Positions 17,928 through 27,252 of a stretch of DNA of 43,570 bases are shown here, one piece after another. A program made the position numbers and the translations under genes. The DNA is taken from NCBI GenBank assembly GCA_003427395.1, contig BFEA01000180.1:1517487-1561056 (forward strand). Direction: 5' to 3'. Position 1 is the stretch's first letter, and each line of letters begins with the position of its first letter. Source of the DNA: Chara braunii. Taxonomy: Eukaryota; Streptophyta; Charophyceae; Charales; Characeae. The notes beneath the pieces are model-generated. The model was not told the DNA's origin and ran no database searches. It saw only the letters and a program-made list of their open reading frames with translations.

Positions 17928-18272
17928 CTATGCACAAAACAAGTATCTCAGGTCCTCCAGCCCTACGTACTTGTCCACTACGCGCCTACGACAAAAGTAA
18001 ATCAGATCGGCAGGCCTCATACAATCCACCCAGCAAGTAGCGTCGATCAAGTTTCTCCACGTCTCCTCATCCGGTGGTCCCCACCTCACGCAGACCGCAT
18101 AGTACGCTTCTCGAAATTGAGGCGCTAACCCCAACCAGAGTGCGCACAACGTGTGGTTGACCCCTCTTGTCAAGCAGTCTATGCTCCCGTAAGTTTGTTC
18201 TATGACAAATTTAGGTAGAACCATCCGCCAGCTCTCTACCGGATGGTAAATCAAGTGAGGAGGACCGGTCAC
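17928..18272 (-). pseudogene. Element C 5' block, unrecognised tryptophan-rich domain
   Basis: A 114-codon frame with many Trp and Cys (CALWLGLAPQFREAYYAVCV, then WGPPDEETWRNLIDATCW). The segment VIEQTYGSIDCLTRGV followed by ALWLG resembles ITETYFASLELDGLRRGL followed by AYAQFIG in 18972-19724, so these may be two copies of one module. The frame is interrupted near 18275, and 18412-18645 may be its N-terminal part. No known family is recognised. Confidence 0.45.
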
Positions 18273-18411
18273 GACTCAAGTAGTGAAAGGTCTGTCTCTC
18301 GTAATGGACGTCAGTCTCTGTCTCACTATCGTTTCCGCTAAAACCTCGTAACTCCACCAACCTCAGCTTACGCCAGCAAGCGTCAACCCTATCTCTATAT
18401 CTTGTGTTTTG

Positions 18412-18645
18412 TCAAACACAAGATGGCCTATCCTTTCCAGTCAGTCGTCGGGGAAATTCGAATCCTCTATCCTCTGTAATCACCGTCCACAAGAACACTT
18501 CTTCCGCTAACCAAGTACCGAAGTGATAAATCGGCACACTCGCTATCTCATCTAAGCGTACCGGGAGTGACACATCGTAACCCACTGCCGTCTCTCTCGG
18601 CCCTATCAGCTTCCTCGCTCTATACGATTCCGATCTCCGCGTCAA
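18412..18645 (-). pseudogene. Element C 5' block, short unrecognised fragment
   Basis: A 77-codon frame: YRARKLIGPRETAVGYDVSL, then YHFGTWLAEEVFLWTVITED. Strand-like segments alternate with an aromatic core. By order it would correspond to the middle of the larger 18972-19724 protein (WQVSWRSIILFPGAWLW). That match is weak and is inference only. Confidence 0.35.
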
Positions 18646-18734
18646 AACATACGCCAGCCATACATCCGCATCACTCCATCCACTTCTATTTCTCTCCTTC
18701 CAACTCTCTCAAACTCATTGGCCTGCACTAATCC

Positions 18735-19009
18735 CTCTTGACGTCTGCCATACCGACATCTCCGTCCTCATCTACCCCCTGTCCCCAAGGGATAGCCTCC
18801 TGTCCCTCGGCCTGTGGAAGGTGTCCTCAACCTTCCTCCAGCTGCCCCTCTCCTCCTACCTGCTTCTCGCGATCGGCCAACGCCAGATCTCCCCAGCCCT
18901 GGTCCCGGTCGCCCCAAGGCTCTACCTCATCTAAGTCCTCCCACTCTCTATCCTCGGCGTACCACCCGAGGTCATCGGCGTCCGGGTACACACTGATAAT
19001 GCTCCTCAA
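18735..19009 (-). pseudogene. Element C 5' block, acidic tail fragment
   Basis: The minus strand reads VYPDADDLGWYAEDREWEDL and then WGDRDQGWGDLALADREKQV. It is strongly acidic and Trp-rich and continues past one stop to DEDGDVGMADVKRD. It lies directly downstream of the 18972-19724 frame, one shift away, and is probably the true C-terminal end of that protein. Acidic Trp/Asp tails of this kind are low complexity, so no function can be inferred. Confidence 0.4.
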
Positions 19010-19724
19010 CCTCCCAACTCAGGATGAGCTGGCTCGATCTCCCCTCGCGAGTCTCAGCGAATAGCTCCCCCACACCAGCTAGATAATCCGCAGGTCTCTG
19101 TGCCTCTCTCTCTAGCGCGGTCCAGAAGTCTAGGGGCTGGTACGGATAAAAGGACTCCTGGTCTCCCGAGGGTGCTAGAGCCCGTATAAACTCTATTAGC
19201 TGGAGTCCTCTCTCCCCCGTAAGGGGTCCTCCGATAAACTGTGCGTACGCAATCCAATCACGGTCTGCGAGCCCTCTCCTCAGTCCGTCCAACTCAAGAC
19301 TAGCAAAATACGTCTCAGTGATATGGGTCAGCGGGTCCCGTCCGTCGTCTGTGCGAAAAGCGTCGACCTCCACCCGCAAAAGTCGCTCCGCCGTGCGGAG
19401 AATGTCGCTCTCTCCTGACGTAGCGAGACTCAAGACGACCTCTTTGGTCGTCTCTAAATTCAGATACAAATATCCTCTCACTAAGCCTCTCCCGCGGCTG
19501 CTCTGGATCTCCCTATACAGCCACAACCAAGCACCCGGGAACAGGATGATGGATCTCCAACTAACCTGCCAGTCGTTCCCTGCAGTCGGTCGGGACGGGA
19601 GTGTGAACTCCACCAGACCTCCCTCTATAAGCTCCGGGGGCTCTATCTCCCACGCACAGCCAGCTTCGTACACCTCTATGGTCTCGGATTGCAACATCCG
19701 ACTAGCCGTCGGACGTGGGGACAA
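18972..19724 (-). CDS. Element C 5' block, first large reading frame (unrecognised)
   Basis: A 250-codon open frame, the first after the leader. It contains a predicted strand-rich part (GCAWEIEPPELIEGGLVEFT, WQVSWRSIILFPGAWLW, RGYLYLNLETTKEVVLSL) and a helical part (ILRTAERLLRVEVDAF, then HITETYFASLELDGLRRGL). There is no signal peptide, knuckle or catalytic triad. The displayed start may not be real; an in-frame ATG exists near 19697 (MLQSETIEVYE). Its position between leader and gag is where some retrotransposons carry an extra ORF. It may be an element-encoded accessory protein, but nothing shows its role. Confidence 0.5.
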   Translation of the reverse strand: MSPRPTASRMLQSETIEVYEAGCAWEIEPPELIEGGLVEFTLPSRPTAGNDWQVSWRSIILFPGAWLWLYREIQSSRGRGLVRGYLYLNLETTKEVVLSLATSGESDILRTAERLLRVEVDAFRTDDGRDPLTHITETYFASLELDGLRRGLADRDWIAYAQFIGGPLTGERGLQLIEFIRALAPSGDQESFYPYQPLDFWTALEREAQRPADYLAGVGELFAETREGRSSQLILSWEVEEHYQCVPGRR

Positions 19725-19788
19725 CCCTATGGCGCCTGGAAGGGAGAGTATGATGGTAAGGAGACTATATTCCTGGAAAAAAAAACAG

Positions 19789-19848
19789 CAGCACTCCGCC
19801 TCCCCCCGTTGGGATGGGGTTCGGGAAGCGATCCCTGAATAAATGCTG
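19789..19848. repeat. Leader hairpin repeat, copy 1
   Basis: The core CTCCCCCCGTTGGGATGGGG is followed by the hairpin GGGA-AGCGA-TCCC (19823-19835). Outer bases CAGCA and TGCTG can pair. Similar copies start at 20561 and 20734. Confidence 0.75.
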
Positions 19849-20560
19849 TCGACGTATGTCCTATATGTGTCGTCAAGTAGCCCAGATATCTACAACGCCG
19901 AATTCCCCGCTCGAATTGGGCTAACGAACCTTCTATTCGTCTTTCCTCGAATAGAAGACATGTGCAGTATTCGAGGGAATTCTTCCTAGAGCGCTACCGT
20001 GCGCACCAGCGTCTCACAAGTGCTACAGATAGCTAAAGCAACTATGAAATATCAGGTTTACACTCTTTACCTGATTTCTTAAGTCGTTTATAGATTTTTA
20101 AGGATTTTACGAACTTAAATTAAGGAAAAATTCAAAGACAACCCCAGAATTGGTGTATCTCTTTCTCAGTGTCAGGGATTCGAATGGGGGATGTATAGGG
20201 AGGTTAGAGTCAAGCCTCCCTGATTTTCTACTCTCCTCCTAAGGATTTTAATTAATTTATCTTTAACTCATTCAACAAAATATAATCGAAATTTAAAAAA
20301 ATCCCTTTTTCTTTTCCAACCTCTAGGGGACTCGATTTAGTTACTCCCTGTAATCCCTGGTTGGTCTTTCTCTCTTATCTCCATCTTTTCTAGAATTTTT
20401 CTATAATTTATCAAAATTTAATTAGAAATTTAAAAAAAAAGTCGAAATAATTCTTCTTTCTATTTTCCCCTTGCTAGGGGTAGGTTTTCCACCCTAGTAT
20501 GCCGAGTTTCTTGATTTATTTCTGATTAGAGAATTTTATGTGAATTTAGAAAAAATTCGG

Positions 20561-20618
20561 CAGCATTTCACCTCCCCCTGTTGGGATGGGGTTCGGGCGA
20601 AGCCCTCAACAAATGTTG
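20561..20618. repeat. Leader hairpin repeat, copy 2
   Basis: Same layout as copy 1: CTCCCCCTGTTGGGATGGGG, then GGGC-GAA-GCCC (20595-20605). Outer arms CAGCATTT and AAATGTTG pair over 8 bp with one G-T wobble. The terminal stem has changed on both sides relative to copy 1. Confidence 0.75.
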
Positions 20619-20733
20619 TTGGAGTGGAAAAAATATAAGAAATAATGAATGAACGCTAAACCGATTTTTACTGGATTTTTAATTATTTTTATTAATTATT
20701 TAACAAAAATTAGGAATTTCAAAAAAATTTCGG

Positions 20734-20794
20734 CAGCACTTTCCCTCCCCCCGTGGGGATGGGGTTTGGGACAATCGTCCCTTAATCCATTGCC
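20734..20794. repeat. Leader hairpin repeat, copy 3
   Basis: CTCCCCCCGTGGGGATGGGG is followed by GGGAC-AATC-GTCCC (20768-20781), a third version of the same terminal stem with its own paired change. The outer pair is GGCA/TGCC, shifted by a few bases. Confidence 0.75.
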
Positions 20795-20999
20795 AAAAGG
20801 AGTCGGTGGAACAATTTTAAACAATTAAAATCAAAAAAAGTTATTTTAATTAATTTTTCCTAATTTTTATCAATAAAATAATTAAAATTATCAAAAGGCA
20901 CAAGATTTTAGGTATTTGTGAGTGCCTTCAAAATTCTGTTTTACTATATTATCAGGGTTTGCACTCGCTGCCTAAACCCCTAATTAGGAGTCCACCTAA

Positions 21000-21039
21000 T
21001 TAGGGTTTCCCCCAATTAGGGTTTCTCTAATTAGGGTTT
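21000..21039 (-). promoter_or_regulatory. Three clustered telo-box motifs (AAACCCTAA)
   Basis: On the minus strand AAACCCTAA occurs three times, at 21000-21008, 21016-21024 and 21031-21039, with spacings of 16 and 15 bases. The telo-box is known in plants as a binding site for TRB-type factors and a mark of growth-linked promoters. Here it sits in the transcribed leader or immediate promoter-downstream region of element C. Spaced copies separated by non-telomeric bases argue against an interstitial telomere array. Confidence 0.6.
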
Positions 21040-21625
21040 TAGGATCTTGCACGCGCTCGCACGCTCACCACAAGCCCCTGATTATCGTAAGAAAATTTTC
21101 GTTGAATTCCTCCAAGTTCAAAAGGAAACCCTATCAGATTACTTTTTTTTATTTTTGCTTCTTTTAATTCTAACAAAAACCCAAAGAAAATTCAAATTCC
21201 TCTTTATTTCTTATCGTTTTAGCTTCTGCTGGAGCCCGCCGTTTTCCCAAATGAAGTCCGTTCTCCCCGACTATGGTCTCAAAATGTCGGGAAAAATGCT
21301 AAGACCAACTTTGGTCCGAGCGGGTTTCCCCAAATTTTGCTTATTTTCTCGGCAATTTAAATAAAACAAAAATTATAATTTTTAGAATTTTTAATTAAAA
21401 ATTATAAAAAATCTTATATCTCACTTTTTAGCCGTTAGAATTTTTCAAGCAACATCTCAAAATGTTCGCCTCGGCGAGAGGACGAACTTTGCTTTGGTAC
21501 TGCTCGCGCAAAAACGCCCGGTTCAGGAGATAATGCAGAAAAACGAATTATAAAAATAAAAAAAAACTGAAAGAAATCCACTAATAAACTTTTCTTTAGG
21601 CCGAGGCCCTGGGGGTGCAGTCTCC

Positions 21626-21643
21626 TCCCCGGCAGCGGCGCCA
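21626..21643 (-). promoter_or_regulatory. Element C primer-binding site, tRNA-Asp type
   Basis: On the minus strand TGGCGCCGCTGCCGGGGA starts one base after the LTR end (CAACA at 21645). It matches the 3' end of plant tRNA-Asp with a single mismatch, the same primer class used by several plant gypsy families. It fixes the orientation of the element and shows that 21645-22303 is the 5' LTR. Confidence 0.88.
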
Positions 21644-21644
21644 A

Positions 21645-22303
21645 TGTTGTGAGGAAACCCGGGGAGGGGTCATCTACCCTTTCGTTGAAGCCATGGGCCA
21701 CGGCGCCTGTCACTTCGCCGCGCCCGCTTCCGAGGTCCTCAACGACCAGCAGGCGGCGTGTGTGGTGTCTTCAGTTTCGGAAAGACAAAGCAAGTTCGTT
21801 TCGCGGAGATCTGCCGAAGTGTTTATGCTACAAATTGATACTCGGATGACAATAATCAGCAACGACAGCTTTGGGACATATCAAGTTTCACTCTGCATAA
21901 TTCGGTTCGAATGTTCAAACAACAATTTGCGGCTCAGTTCACAATAATTAACAGTGATAGTATCCAGCCATATCAAGTCTCATTCTGCGGAACTCGGATC
22001 GAACGTTCAAACAACAATTAGCAGCTCAGTTCCCAATAATTAACACCGATAGTATCCAGCCATATCAAGTCTCATTCTGCAGAACGCGGATCAAATGTAC
22101 AAGCAACAATTAGCAGCTCAGTTCACAACAATTAACAGCGATTTCTGGACAACAACGCATTCATTCACAGTTCACAGCAGAGCAGCAGAAAAGACTGAGC
22201 GAAGCCTGCTTTACAGTCGCGGACTGTTTCTTCAGATTCTCCTCTCCGTCCGCACTCAACCCTATTTGACTCCCCCGCCACCCAGGTAATTGTTTGGAAT
22301 TCA
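21645..22303 (-). repeat. Element C LTR, copy 2 (5' on the minus strand)
   Basis: 659 bp with terminal TG...CA on the minus strand (TGAATTCC at 22303, CTCACAACA at 21645). It is followed by the primer site. It carries the same three 92-bp units (21878, 21970, 22062) as copy 1 and a 9-bp block absent from copy 1. At roughly 5 percent divergence the two copies are not recent. Its outer flank (from 22304) is unlike the outer flank of copy 1. Confidence 0.88.
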
Positions 22304-23330
22304 AGGGAAATGCGGGGCCATACACAGTGGCCCTCTCCCTCTTCTCAACTGGCGAGCTGCGCGGTGGCGGTGCTCAGGCGGCGAGCGCCCGGTTCACAAT
22401 TGAGACAGAGTAAATCACCTTTAGCTCTGATTCCGCCAAGAAGGAGCAACAGGTTCGAAGGGGAAAAGGGCACGTCAGCGGCGAATGTCTCACAAGGGTT
22501 GGCCCCTCCAGTGAGTAGTGGAGACACTCGCCTGCTCAGCGTAGGGGACTGTTCCCAGCTCTAGGATTCCTCGATCCGCACGTGCAAAGCCTCTGACTTT
22601 TAGCCCCGGGAGCTTGATTAGCTGACCGACAGAGTTAGGCAATTACCTGATTGATTTTCGATAGGTCGCTCAGCAATAGATAATCACGCTCATCGGGGGA
22701 AGCCTTGTCGGACCTGCTTGATAACTTGTTTAACCGAGACTGCCAGTTCAGAGTGGTTCAACCCGCGGTGAAAGGACTTGATTGCACGATCAGTTAGAAA
22801 ACTCAATTGGCGGGCTTCCAGAAGAAGTGAACATGGCTAGTTCCCTTGGCGACTGAGACACTCAGTCCAGTGAACAGCGAAGGCAAAGCTACTGGTTCCG
22901 ACTATTTCTGTAAAGCCCAATCGGCTGATGAGTAAAACAGAAGTGGCCCACCTCATCAATTCGCGAGAACACTTGATAGAGAGTTCGGGGATCAGACTGC
23001 TTGTCGTGAACGCGCCTCGTCAGTGCTTGTCCAGCGAGCAATGCATGCAACGGCTCGGGGTTACAAGCTGATCTCACTCCTTCCCTCCTTCTTTCTTAGC
23101 GCGCGCCCGGTTCATCACACTCATTTCTCTAGTCTATCGCCTAATTTTTATCTCGCACGCACAAGCATTGATCATCTCCCCTTCCCGCTTTCTCCTCGTC
23201 TATTCGCATCACATTTCTTTTATCTGAGTTCTCTCCCTCTCTCTCTCTCTCATTCAAAAATCCCTTCGTTCCCACTCACGCTCTCGCTGCGGGAGTTGTA
23301 ATCGTCACCGCTCCCACCAGCAGCAACAGT
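22304..23330. other. Non-coding sequence outside element C
   Basis: No gene, RNA or clear repeat is visible. Short open frames on both strands lack coding character. The segment from 23080 to 23290 is pyrimidine-rich on the plus strand (CTCTCT runs), which could be a core promoter or leader but has no further support. Confidence 0.5.
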
Positions 23331-23526
23331 CCGATTGGCCTATCCGCGAGAGCGTACCTTTCCTCCAGCAGCTTACAGCCCGATTGGCCGATCCGCGAGA
23401 GTGTACCTTCCCTTCAACAGCTAACAGCCCGATTGGCTGATCCGCGACAGTGTACCTTCCCGTCAACAGCTAACAGCCTGATTGGCTGATCCGCGAGAGT
23501 GTACCTTCCCGCCAGCAGAGGCGGCT
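23331..23526. repeat. 49-bp tandem repeat, four copies, each with a CCAAT box
   Basis: Units starting CCGATTGGC (CTGATTGGC in the last) begin at 23331, 23380, 23429 and 23478, an exact 49-bp period. Each contains ATTGG (CCAAT on the minus strand), then ATCCGCGA and GTACCTT. Four evenly spaced CCAAT boxes look like an enhancer or promoter array, possibly the U3 region of an unrecognised LTR. Confidence 0.9.
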
Positions 23527-24779
23527 CGGTTGACCGAACCTGGATTGACCCTTCTCTCCCATAATATGCGCTTCGGTCTTTCCGTGTTTGGCCCCAACGG
23601 GGAGGAGCACGCCTCATCTCCCGTTTGAAAATCCCCCTTCTTTCTCTTCCGCTCGTGCCAATCGTATCGAATGTCTGCTTCCCCGTCCAAATGATGTTTC
23701 AACTGGTTGACACGAGTGCCAAGAGCATACTCTACGCATGGGCCAGTCCTCAGCAAGTTTCGCTATCAATTTGTGCGCTGAGCACACCGATCAAGCCCAT
23801 CATCCCTCCGCTCTATCACAAATCACCTGGTTCATCTTCTCAACCCGAGCCTTTCAAACTTCAACCAGCACGCTAGTGGCAGCAGGATACACCAGACACG
23901 CTTCCCTAGTGCACACGCCCCTTTCAGACCACCCGCTTTCCTCCTCAATTCGTCGCTCTCTCCCCTCACCTTAGAGTCTCTCCAATGGGTACAGCACAAC
24001 AAGGCCGAAAGAGCTCAGAGTTTGGGCGGCATACACCTGGCACCTCCTGGACTCTGCTCCCCCTTGCCTGTTTCAACCGGGCCTTCCGCGCGTACACTTC
24101 CCACGTTGCGGACGCCTGGCACGCTCCCCCTGGCACACTCCTTATCCCCCCCCTTCCGTGCGCTCACCAGAGCACTCTATTCTCTCGCCATCCGCCCTTC
24201 GAATCGCTCGTCGGTCAACTGCGCAGGCGCTGCGAACGCCTGGCGCACGGAAAAGAGTCGTGTCACCTTCGCACTGGGCACGCCTTGCACACCCGAACGC
24301 CGAAAATTCTCCCCCCACTTTCCCTCGACTGTCCCCGCACTACGTTGTCACCACTCGGTCGCTCGCTCATCGCCTCGAGCTCAGCTGACAGGCCACAAAG
24401 TCAACCAGGCTGATGGGGGCGGCGGACACCTGGCGCACTTTCGGGTACTGCCCCCCAGCCCCTCGTGGTCTTTCCTTTTCCCTGTCTGGAACGCAGCTCC
24501 CACGAGCTCGCCTCTGGCCCTCAGCGGTACTAGCTCGCTATTGGAGGTTGGTACTGTCTATACCCGTGGTGCTAGACCCCCGTGGTACTAGACCCACAGC
24601 CTCATAATATTGCCGACCTGCGATTCCGTTCAACAACATCGAAAATAAGGGCCCGGCGGTCCCTGCCCAGCGCTTGTGGTTCGAGGACTGGCACTTTCGC
24701 AGACCATGCAGTCTGCATTTGGCCCTTGGCCCAGACCAATTATGTACCTTGGAGTAGTGTCGTTGAGCATCAATGAGCC
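23527..24779. other. GC-rich non-coding stretch with scattered CCTGGC repeats
   Basis: No gene is supported. The block ACxCCTGGC recurs at about 24034, 24114, 24238 and 24430 with irregular spacing, and a short duplication (GGTxCTAGACCC) lies at 24568-24596. Overlapping long frames here are products of C-rich sequence with few stops; they have no recognisable motif. Confidence 0.45.
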
Positions 24780-25560
24780 ACCCTAGTCGGAAACCTGCAG
24801 CCCCAAAATTAATGATAATTGAACAATAGCGAGCCGTCTCAGTCCCAGACCAGTAACCGTACCACAGACCGTTCCAGGAACAAAGAGAAATAGTACAGTG
24901 CCACCGCGCCGTGCTAGTTCCGAACCTGGGAATAAGTACCACCTTGCAGTACCTTGTCGATGCCGAACCGAACTAGTGGTCATTTCGGTCGTCTTAACAG
25001 GAAACTGAAGTAGCCCGTACAGAATCATACCGCCGACGACCAGCGTTGCCATACCCTATCAGCCATGTCGTCGTGACCCACACTGTACCAATGCCAACCC
25101 TGAGATAATCATTTTGAAATACCGTAGTCCCTCCCATTATCAATGCCGAACCAAAACCAAACCTAAGACAACCGTCTTGAACTGTTGTGGCCCGTACCAT
25201 GTTGATGCCTGACCAATACCGAACCTGGAGTGCGTCAAGGGCCGAGCCGATCCGAGCCTGAAATAAGTCGTACCCGTACCGAGCCCGTACCGAGCCAGAG
25301 TAACTAGTACCTGTTGTTGTACCATCTCGATGCCGGACCCGTACCGTACCGACGTCGAACCAACAACGAACTTGAAGTGTGTACCGCACAATGCCGCAGC
25401 TCTGGGATAATACCGAACTTGAGAACTAGAACCAGGATGCTATACCATGTCGGCGCCGAACCGTGCCGCCATAGCGTGATAATTTTGAACCTCTCTCGAA
25501 CCAGACGCCCGAACCGGAACAGCGGCCACACCGACGCAATGGAGCCGTGCGGCACAATCA
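24780..25560. repeat. Degenerate tandem repeat rich in GGTACGG/TTCGG words
   Basis: On the minus strand the words GGTACGG, GGTTCGG, GGCATCGA and TCTxAGGTT recur in the same order every ~75-85 bases with heavy divergence, giving long Gly/Arg/Tyr/Val-rich frames in several phases. This looks like an old minisatellite. Unit boundaries could not be fixed by eye. Confidence 0.5.
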
Positions 25561-26375
25561 AGTAACATGGCGGTAACCCCTCGCAGTCCATCTACCCCGC
25601 ACTCACAACACACAAGTTGGGGCCAGGCCAGGAATCAGGGAAGTCAGGTAAATCACGCAAACCGATCTCGATTATCGGGAATTGGAGAAAATCGTTAGAA
25701 TTAGGATAAATAAGTAATCCGGGACTAAAAATCCATTGCGAATAATCCGAATAAAATTTATTCCGACATCTAATATCCTTGGTTTTCTTTTCTTTTATCA
25801 TCTTCAATTGTTTTTCTCCTCTTCTTAATTCTTTATCGAAAATAATAAAAACAAAAGTAATTTCATCAAAAAGGGACTCTGATGGATTTCAATAAAATAA
25901 CAAAAATTCCTTTGTTTCCTTCCTCTTCAAGTATTTCTGATTCTTTTCCTCATTTTTAATTCCATTGCCGGAAATAACAAATAATAAGAGTTATTTCATT
26001 AAAATTATATGCTAAGAAATTTTAATAAAACAAAGAATTTCCCGTTTTTCTCTTTTTTTCTTTTGTTTTTAACTTTTTTTTTTTTATTATTATTAAAATT
26101 AATGTTTTTCGAAACTTCATCCCCACGCCAGTTGGCCAGCTCAAAGGGGTCACGCCAAGGCCTATTCTCAAATTTTCGTTCCGCAGCCAATTGTTTCGGA
26201 AGTAGACTCGGATTGAGCGAAAACTATAAGCACTAGAGGCAGCAGGCGCGGCCGTCCCTTTTGCTGATTCCAAGGGTTGGTTTCAGTACCTGACATGGAG
26301 AATATTAGGGGTCTCCTTCCGATCCATAATTTGGTCAATTCTCTCTCGGACAATTTTTTTAAGGGTCAATCTCCC
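25561..26375. other. AT-rich non-coding stretch
   Basis: Mostly A/T with runs of T on the plus strand; no coding or RNA gene is visible. Short frames come from low-complexity sequence. It separates the repeat block from element D. Confidence 0.55.
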
Positions 26376-27249
26376 GACTGGCCTTCGGTCGCCCGACAAC
26401 GTGACAAGCAATCGAAGTATGAGGGGTCGTGACCGTACATGGGACTAACACTCCGTTCCGATCACGGACGTGAACGGTTCACTCATGAAAGTTCACCGGA
26501 TGATCGGCGCTACGCAACCAAGACACGCCTAAAATCATGTCAAACTTGGTATCGAGGATGTCAAAAGACACCGGCTCGCACGCAAGGGGCGCAAAGTATA
26601 CTGGGACGTCGTCAACGCATCGGTCGATTGACTTTTGCGTGCGGCCATCCGCGAGTGTAACTTGCGTAGGTTGCGTCTTCCTTCGAACGCGCGGGCCAAG
26701 GCCTGCGCGGGCCATAAAGGCTTGACTCATGAAATTGCAAGATGCTCCACAATCAATCAAGGCACTGCAAGTTGCCTTTCCGATTTGAATGTGGATATAG
26801 AGCAAAGGCGCGTCGGTCTCGACGTACCTTTGGGTGGCATACTCGCAGTCAATCTTCGCAAGATAGGAGCGGAGATCGACAACCGCCACTCCGTCGTCCG
26901 TCAACGGAGATGGTATTGCAGTGTGCAAATAGGAGCGTAGATTTGCCATCAAGGCGTTGCAATGCGGCCTTGGCAAGGTTCCGGTTGAGGGTAGAGGCAT
27001 CCAAGGGAAGTCCTCTCTCGTGAGCGGGTCAAGCTCCTCAAGTCTTGACCATGTCGTCGAGTCCTCGAAAATCAGTGGCGAGCTGACCGGATCACTTGCC
27101 GACGGTGTACAGCCCAGTTCCCGTCGATGTCGTCGCTTTTGTCGCCTTGTTCTTCCGAACTCTCTTGGGACGCTTCGGCGGGAGCGCTGCGACAGTTCCT
27201 CCATCACTCGAGGATGCTGCTGCAGCGTGGAGATCGACTGATTCATCAA
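26376..27249 (-). pseudogene. Element D aspartic protease region
   Basis: The frame to 26479 contains SRLEELDPLTREDFPWMPLP (a conserved spacer also seen in D-prime and F), ATCSALIDCGASCNFMSQAF (catalytic loop with D-C-G-A in place of D-T/S-G) and FDMILGVSWLRSADHPVNF. The DCGA form is shared by D-prime and F, so it may be normal for this family. After an in-frame stop near 26477 the sequence continues VHVRDRNGVLVPCTV and CHVV, then loses similarity to the family. Protease cleaves the Gag-Pol polyprotein. Confidence 0.8.
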
Positions 27250-27252
27250 AAA

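Larger units (their letters stand above)
19725..21625 (-). other. Element C leader between primer site and first reading frame
   Basis: About 1.9 kb, AT-rich, with no believable gene. It holds three copies of a ~60-bp hairpin-forming repeat (19789, 20561, 20734), a triplet of telo-box motifs (21000-21039), a further short inverted repeat (AGGGAGG/CCTCCCT near 20200) and CTAGGGGT/ACCCTAG near 20473. On the minus strand this would be the 5' untranslated leader, where packaging or translation signals lie. It also contains short runs of T and A. The plus-strand frame at 21047-21364 has no supporting features. Confidence 0.6.
10108..22303 (-). mobile_element. Element C: ~12.2-kb LTR element with extra 5' reading frames and truncated pol
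   Basis: Two matching LTRs (10108-10757 and 21645-22303) enclose this element on the minus strand. From the 5' end it has an LTR, a tRNA-Asp-type primer site, a ~1.9-kb AT-rich leader, ~4.7 kb of modular unrecognised reading frames, a Gag with CCHC knuckle, a protease and the first part of an RT. The RT is cut off exactly at the 3' LTR. RNase H, integrase and a polypurine tract are missing, so it is non-autonomous. The Gag and RT sequences are unlike those of elements A, B, D and F, so this is a distinct lineage. The outer flanks of the two LTRs differ. Confidence 0.82.

Noticed and set aside
21000-21039. Interstitial telomere repeat
   Set aside because: AAACCCTAA occurs three times but separated by 6-7 unrelated bases, not as a head-to-tail 7-bp array.
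24022-24591. 189-codon plus-strand open frame
   Set aside because: C-rich sequence with few stops leaves several overlapping frames open; no motif, no codon pattern and no homologous feature supports any of them.
22304-26375. Gag-protease of element B directly beyond the element C LTR
   Set aside because: No Gag or protease motif is visible in this interval on the minus strand; the nearest candidate is element D, beginning at 26376.
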